NCBI GenBank assembly: GCA_038258185.1
Contig: JBBSQD010000001.1
Span: 1 to 64,000, forward strand
Length of the DNA: 64,000 nucleotides
Direction: 5' to 3'
Source: JAIOHN01 sp038258185
Lineage (GTDB): Bacteria; Chloroflexota; Anaerolineae; Aggregatilineales; Phototrophicaceae
This document shows positions 61,816 to 64,000 of the stretch, piece after piece. Under the pieces are notes generated by a model that was not told where the DNA came from, made no database searches, and saw nothing but the letters and a program-made list of their open reading frames with translations. The position numbers were made by a program, and so were the translations under genes. The stretch's first letter is position 1, and each line of letters begins with the position of its first letter.

Positions 61816-62208
61816 CTAAGAATTCTGTGCGATGCGCATGCCTTGCAAAAAGTCCCGGGCGATCTCCAGCGAAGGCATAAAATGCACCTGGGGTTCTTTA
61901 AGGTTGCTGATGTAGAGATGCCTGGCCATCATCAGGATGGTCGGCGCATAGGCCGCATCGCCAACGGCAATCATCAGACCGGAAGCGCTGTCAGGGGTTT
62001 CTGATTTGTACAAACGCATGGGGGTAAATGTCGGAACAGAAGCCGCTGAAGTGAAATCAATGATATAGTCGACCGAGTGATTCACGCTGTCAAGCGCCTG
62101 TTCAAGATCATCAAAATGTGCAGACATATCTCCCCATGACCAGCACCCCGTAAAAATCCAACGCAATACTGTTTTTTCTGTGTTATCCCATTCCAGTTGG
62201 ATACTCAT
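61816..62208 (-). CDS. STAS/SpoIIAA-like single-domain protein
   Basis: 130 residues with the same layout as the protein at 24847-25248: a Trp-containing strand (IQLEWDNTEKTVLRWIFTG), CWSWGDMSAHFDDLEQAL, and a C-terminal LEIARDFLQG. Probably a small regulatory or scaffolding domain. No partner is adjacent. Confidence 0.6.
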   Translation of the reverse strand: MSIQLEWDNTEKTVLRWIFTGCWSWGDMSAHFDDLEQALDSVNHSVDYIIDFTSAASVPTFTPMRLYKSETPDSASGLMIAVGDAAYAPTILMMARHLYISNLKEPQVHFMPSLEIARDFLQGMRIAQNS

Positions 62209-62313
62209 GGTAATCAGTTTATTCCATTGTGTGTTGAAAATAATGCGGGATGCTCATGCGAGACATCCCATTAATCATCCAGTAAATGTCGCCGGGGGCA
62301 ATTAGCCAGCAGG

Positions 62314-63843
62314 TTAGCTGTTGAATTTGCCGCCGCCGAAGGTTTTGGCTGATAGTGAAAAACCATACTGCTTGAACTGGTCGCCAAATTTAGGCCGGAA
62401 ACCGGTGCCTTCCAGAGCACCGCCACCTTCATGCGAGTAACCCATCCCTGCATGACCGGGGGTGCGGTAGACAAACAAGTCCTGTAAGGTGACGTTCTCA
62501 CCTTCCATACCCTGCAACTCAGTGACCTGCACCACTTTACGGCTGCCATCTTTCAGGCGGCTCTGCTGAACGAACATATGCACCGCGCTGGCGATCTGCT
62601 GACGGATGACCATCACCGGTAAATCCATGCCAGCCATCATACACAGTGTTTCCAGACGGGCGACTGCATCACGCGGGCTGTTGGAGTGGACGGTGGTCAG
62701 TGAGCCATCATGGCCGGTGTTCATCGCCTGGAGCATATCCAGCGCTTCGCCGGAACGACACTCACCGATGACCAGACGATCAGGACGCATACGCAGCGTA
62801 CCTTTGACCAGATCACGAATTTCCAGCTTGCCTTCTTCTTCAGTGCCGGGAAGCGCCGGGGCAGTTTCCAGACGGACGACATGCCGCTGCGCCAGGTTCA
62901 GTTCCGCCGAGTCTTCGACAGTGATAATACGCTCATCTTCAGGAATGAACGAGCTTAACACATTGAGCAGGGTGGTTTTACCAGAACCGGTACCACCCGA
63001 AACGACGATGTTCAAACGGGAAACCACACAGGCTTCAAAGAACAGGCCGACGTCTTTTGTGAAGGAGCCGAACTTGACCAGATCATCAACCGTCAGGCGC
63101 TTTTCCGGGAATTTACGGATGGTAATGGTGGTACCCTGTAATGCTGAAGGCTCGGTCACGATATGGACACGAGAGCCATCTGGCAGACGGGCATCGACCA
63201 TCGGATTGGAACGGTTGATGGTACGCTGCAACGGGCGCACAATGCGCTGCGCCGTAAAATAGACATGATCCTCATCGTCGAAAACAATGGGTGTTTCGAC
63301 CATCTTGCCTTTGTGCTCCGCAAAAACCACCTGCGGGCCATTGACCATAATTTCAGAATAGCTGCGATCTTCTACTAACGGCTGAATGGCGCCAAATCCC
63401 AGCAGATCGTCCAGCAGACATTCCGACAGTTCAACCATCTCGTTAGACGCTAAAGACACACCCATTTTCGTCAGGATGGTCTGCAAACGGCCTACCAGAA
63501 TATCCTGCTTGGCTTTGTCCCCACGGCTCCAGGTGTCGGCTTCATCCGGGAAAGCCAGCAGTTTGGTGCGCAGTTGTTTACGCAGTTGCGCCACACGCTG
63601 TGAGGTGCGGATTTTACGCGGCACCACATAACCCGTATCCAGCGTGACTTCTTCGCTCATACCCTGCGAGCTGATAGAGGGCGCGGCTGGTTGAGCAGCT
63701 TCGATCGGTTTCACAGTAGCAGGCGCGGCAGCCTTACCGGGGTCTTCTTCGTCAAAGCCGAGAAAAGCCGCATCGCGGGCAGACTGTTGGGCTGCATCAC
63801 GTTTTTCCTGGTCTGTAATTCTTTTGGACAAAAATGAAGACAT
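62314..63843 (-). CDS. cpaF: TadA/CpaF-type secretion/pilus ATPase
   Basis: Hexameric ATPase powering Tad (Flp) pilus or type II/IV secretion. Long disordered N-terminus (~1-70), then the CpaF core: Walker A SGGTGSGKTTLLN near 280, Asp box TVEDSAELNL, His box LTTVHSNSPRDAVARLE, and CSGE-like GECRSGEALDMLQ. 509 aa. Only this subunit lies inside the window; TadB/TadC neighbours would be beyond 64000 or elsewhere. ATG preceded by AAAGGCGA. Confidence 0.93.
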   Translation of the reverse strand: MSSFLSKRITDQEKRDAAQQSARDAAFLGFDEEDPGKAAAPATVKPIEAAQPAAPSISSQGMSEEVTLDTGYVVPRKIRTSQRVAQLRKQLRTKLLAFPDEADTWSRGDKAKQDILVGRLQTILTKMGVSLASNEMVELSECLLDDLLGFGAIQPLVEDRSYSEIMVNGPQVVFAEHKGKMVETPIVFDDEDHVYFTAQRIVRPLQRTINRSNPMVDARLPDGSRVHIVTEPSALQGTTITIRKFPEKRLTVDDLVKFGSFTKDVGLFFEACVVSRLNIVVSGGTGSGKTTLLNVLSSFIPEDERIITVEDSAELNLAQRHVVRLETAPALPGTEEEGKLEIRDLVKGTLRMRPDRLVIGECRSGEALDMLQAMNTGHDGSLTTVHSNSPRDAVARLETLCMMAGMDLPVMVIRQQIASAVHMFVQQSRLKDGSRKVVQVTELQGMEGENVTLQDLFVYRTPGHAGMGYSHEGGGALEGTGFRPKFGDQFKQYGFSLSAKTFGGGKFNS

Positions 63844-64000
63844 TTTCGATTCGCCTTTAGACTCTACACTGTACTTATTTCAGTGTAAGGGCAGAATCAC
63901 AAGTAATCAACAAGTTTCCGTTAATTTTTCGACAATTTTCACAAATCGCCGACAAACGAATTTTTTGTTAAAGTTTCAGTTCATTTACGGTGATCATGAC

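Noticed and set aside
1..64000. CRISPR array, prophage or insertion sequence
   Set aside because: No regularly spaced repeats, integrase, transposase or capsid-type genes were found.

Overview
The window looks like a chromosomal stretch of a Chloroflexota bacterium, probably Anaerolineae-like. This is inferred from secreted lipoproteins with Thr/Pro/Glu-rich stalks, beta-propeller and SH3 modules, a TadA/CpaF ATPase, an FHA protein, an M55 aminopeptidase and moderate-to-high GC; no rRNA is present to confirm it. About 60 protein genes, two tRNA genes (tRNA-Sec and tRNA-Arg), several terminators and a small palindromic repeat family are visible. No CRISPR array, transposase or phage block was seen.

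Layout. 1-7.4 kb: a cut-off secreted protein, a Gfo/Idh/MocA dehydrogenase, two exported proteins whose genes share a 23-bp upstream repeat, and a peptide-type ABC importer (binding protein plus two permeases, no ATPase). 7.4-17 kb, minus strand: a GT39-like glycosyltransferase, a heterodimeric ABC exporter, a membrane protein with a helix-hairpin-helix-like tail, an SbcD-like nuclease, an Smr protein and a YitT-type protein. 17-24 kb, plus strand: PcrA helicase, a P-type ATPase, a SlyD-like FKBP and Maf. 24-30.5 kb: a STAS-like protein, then a compact set of hexapeptide acyltransferase, PlsC-like acyltransferase and a three-part TIR protein, followed by a methyltransferase and a GabT-like aminotransferase. 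30.7-37 kb: exported proteins, including a trypsin-like protease and a stand-alone copy of its N-terminal domain, separated by an AT-richer WD40 gene. 37-46 kb: alpha/beta hydrolase, ARMT1-like protein, GT4 glycosyltransferase, and a zinc locus (Zur-like Fur protein, ZnuA, ZnuC, but no ZnuB). 46-52.5 kb: M55 peptidase, tRNA-Sec, a triple-repeat secreted protein, a multi-pass membrane protein, GNAT, dienelactone hydrolase, and an orphan GyrB N-terminal-half protein beside tRNA-Arg(CCT). 52.7-57.4 kb: one tight minus-strand operon. 57.6-64 kb: a ParB-like protein, FHA, FtsH, a second STAS-like protein and TadA/CpaF.

The most interesting part is the operon at 52.7-57.4 kb. In transcription order it encodes a ubiquitin-E2-like protein with a candidate catalytic Cys, a JAB/JAMM-like protein in which the second zinc His is replaced by Gln, a ThiF/MoeB-type E1-like protein, a small disordered protein, an isoaspartyl methyltransferase with a long C-terminal extension, and a CoA-type Nudix hydrolase. 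No ubiquitin-like modifier is recognisable in it. Other items worth a second look are the selenocysteine tRNA with no selenoprotein or selA/selB nearby, the TIR protein in an acyltransferase operon, the GyrB-like ATPase lacking TOPRIM, and the two incomplete ABC importers.
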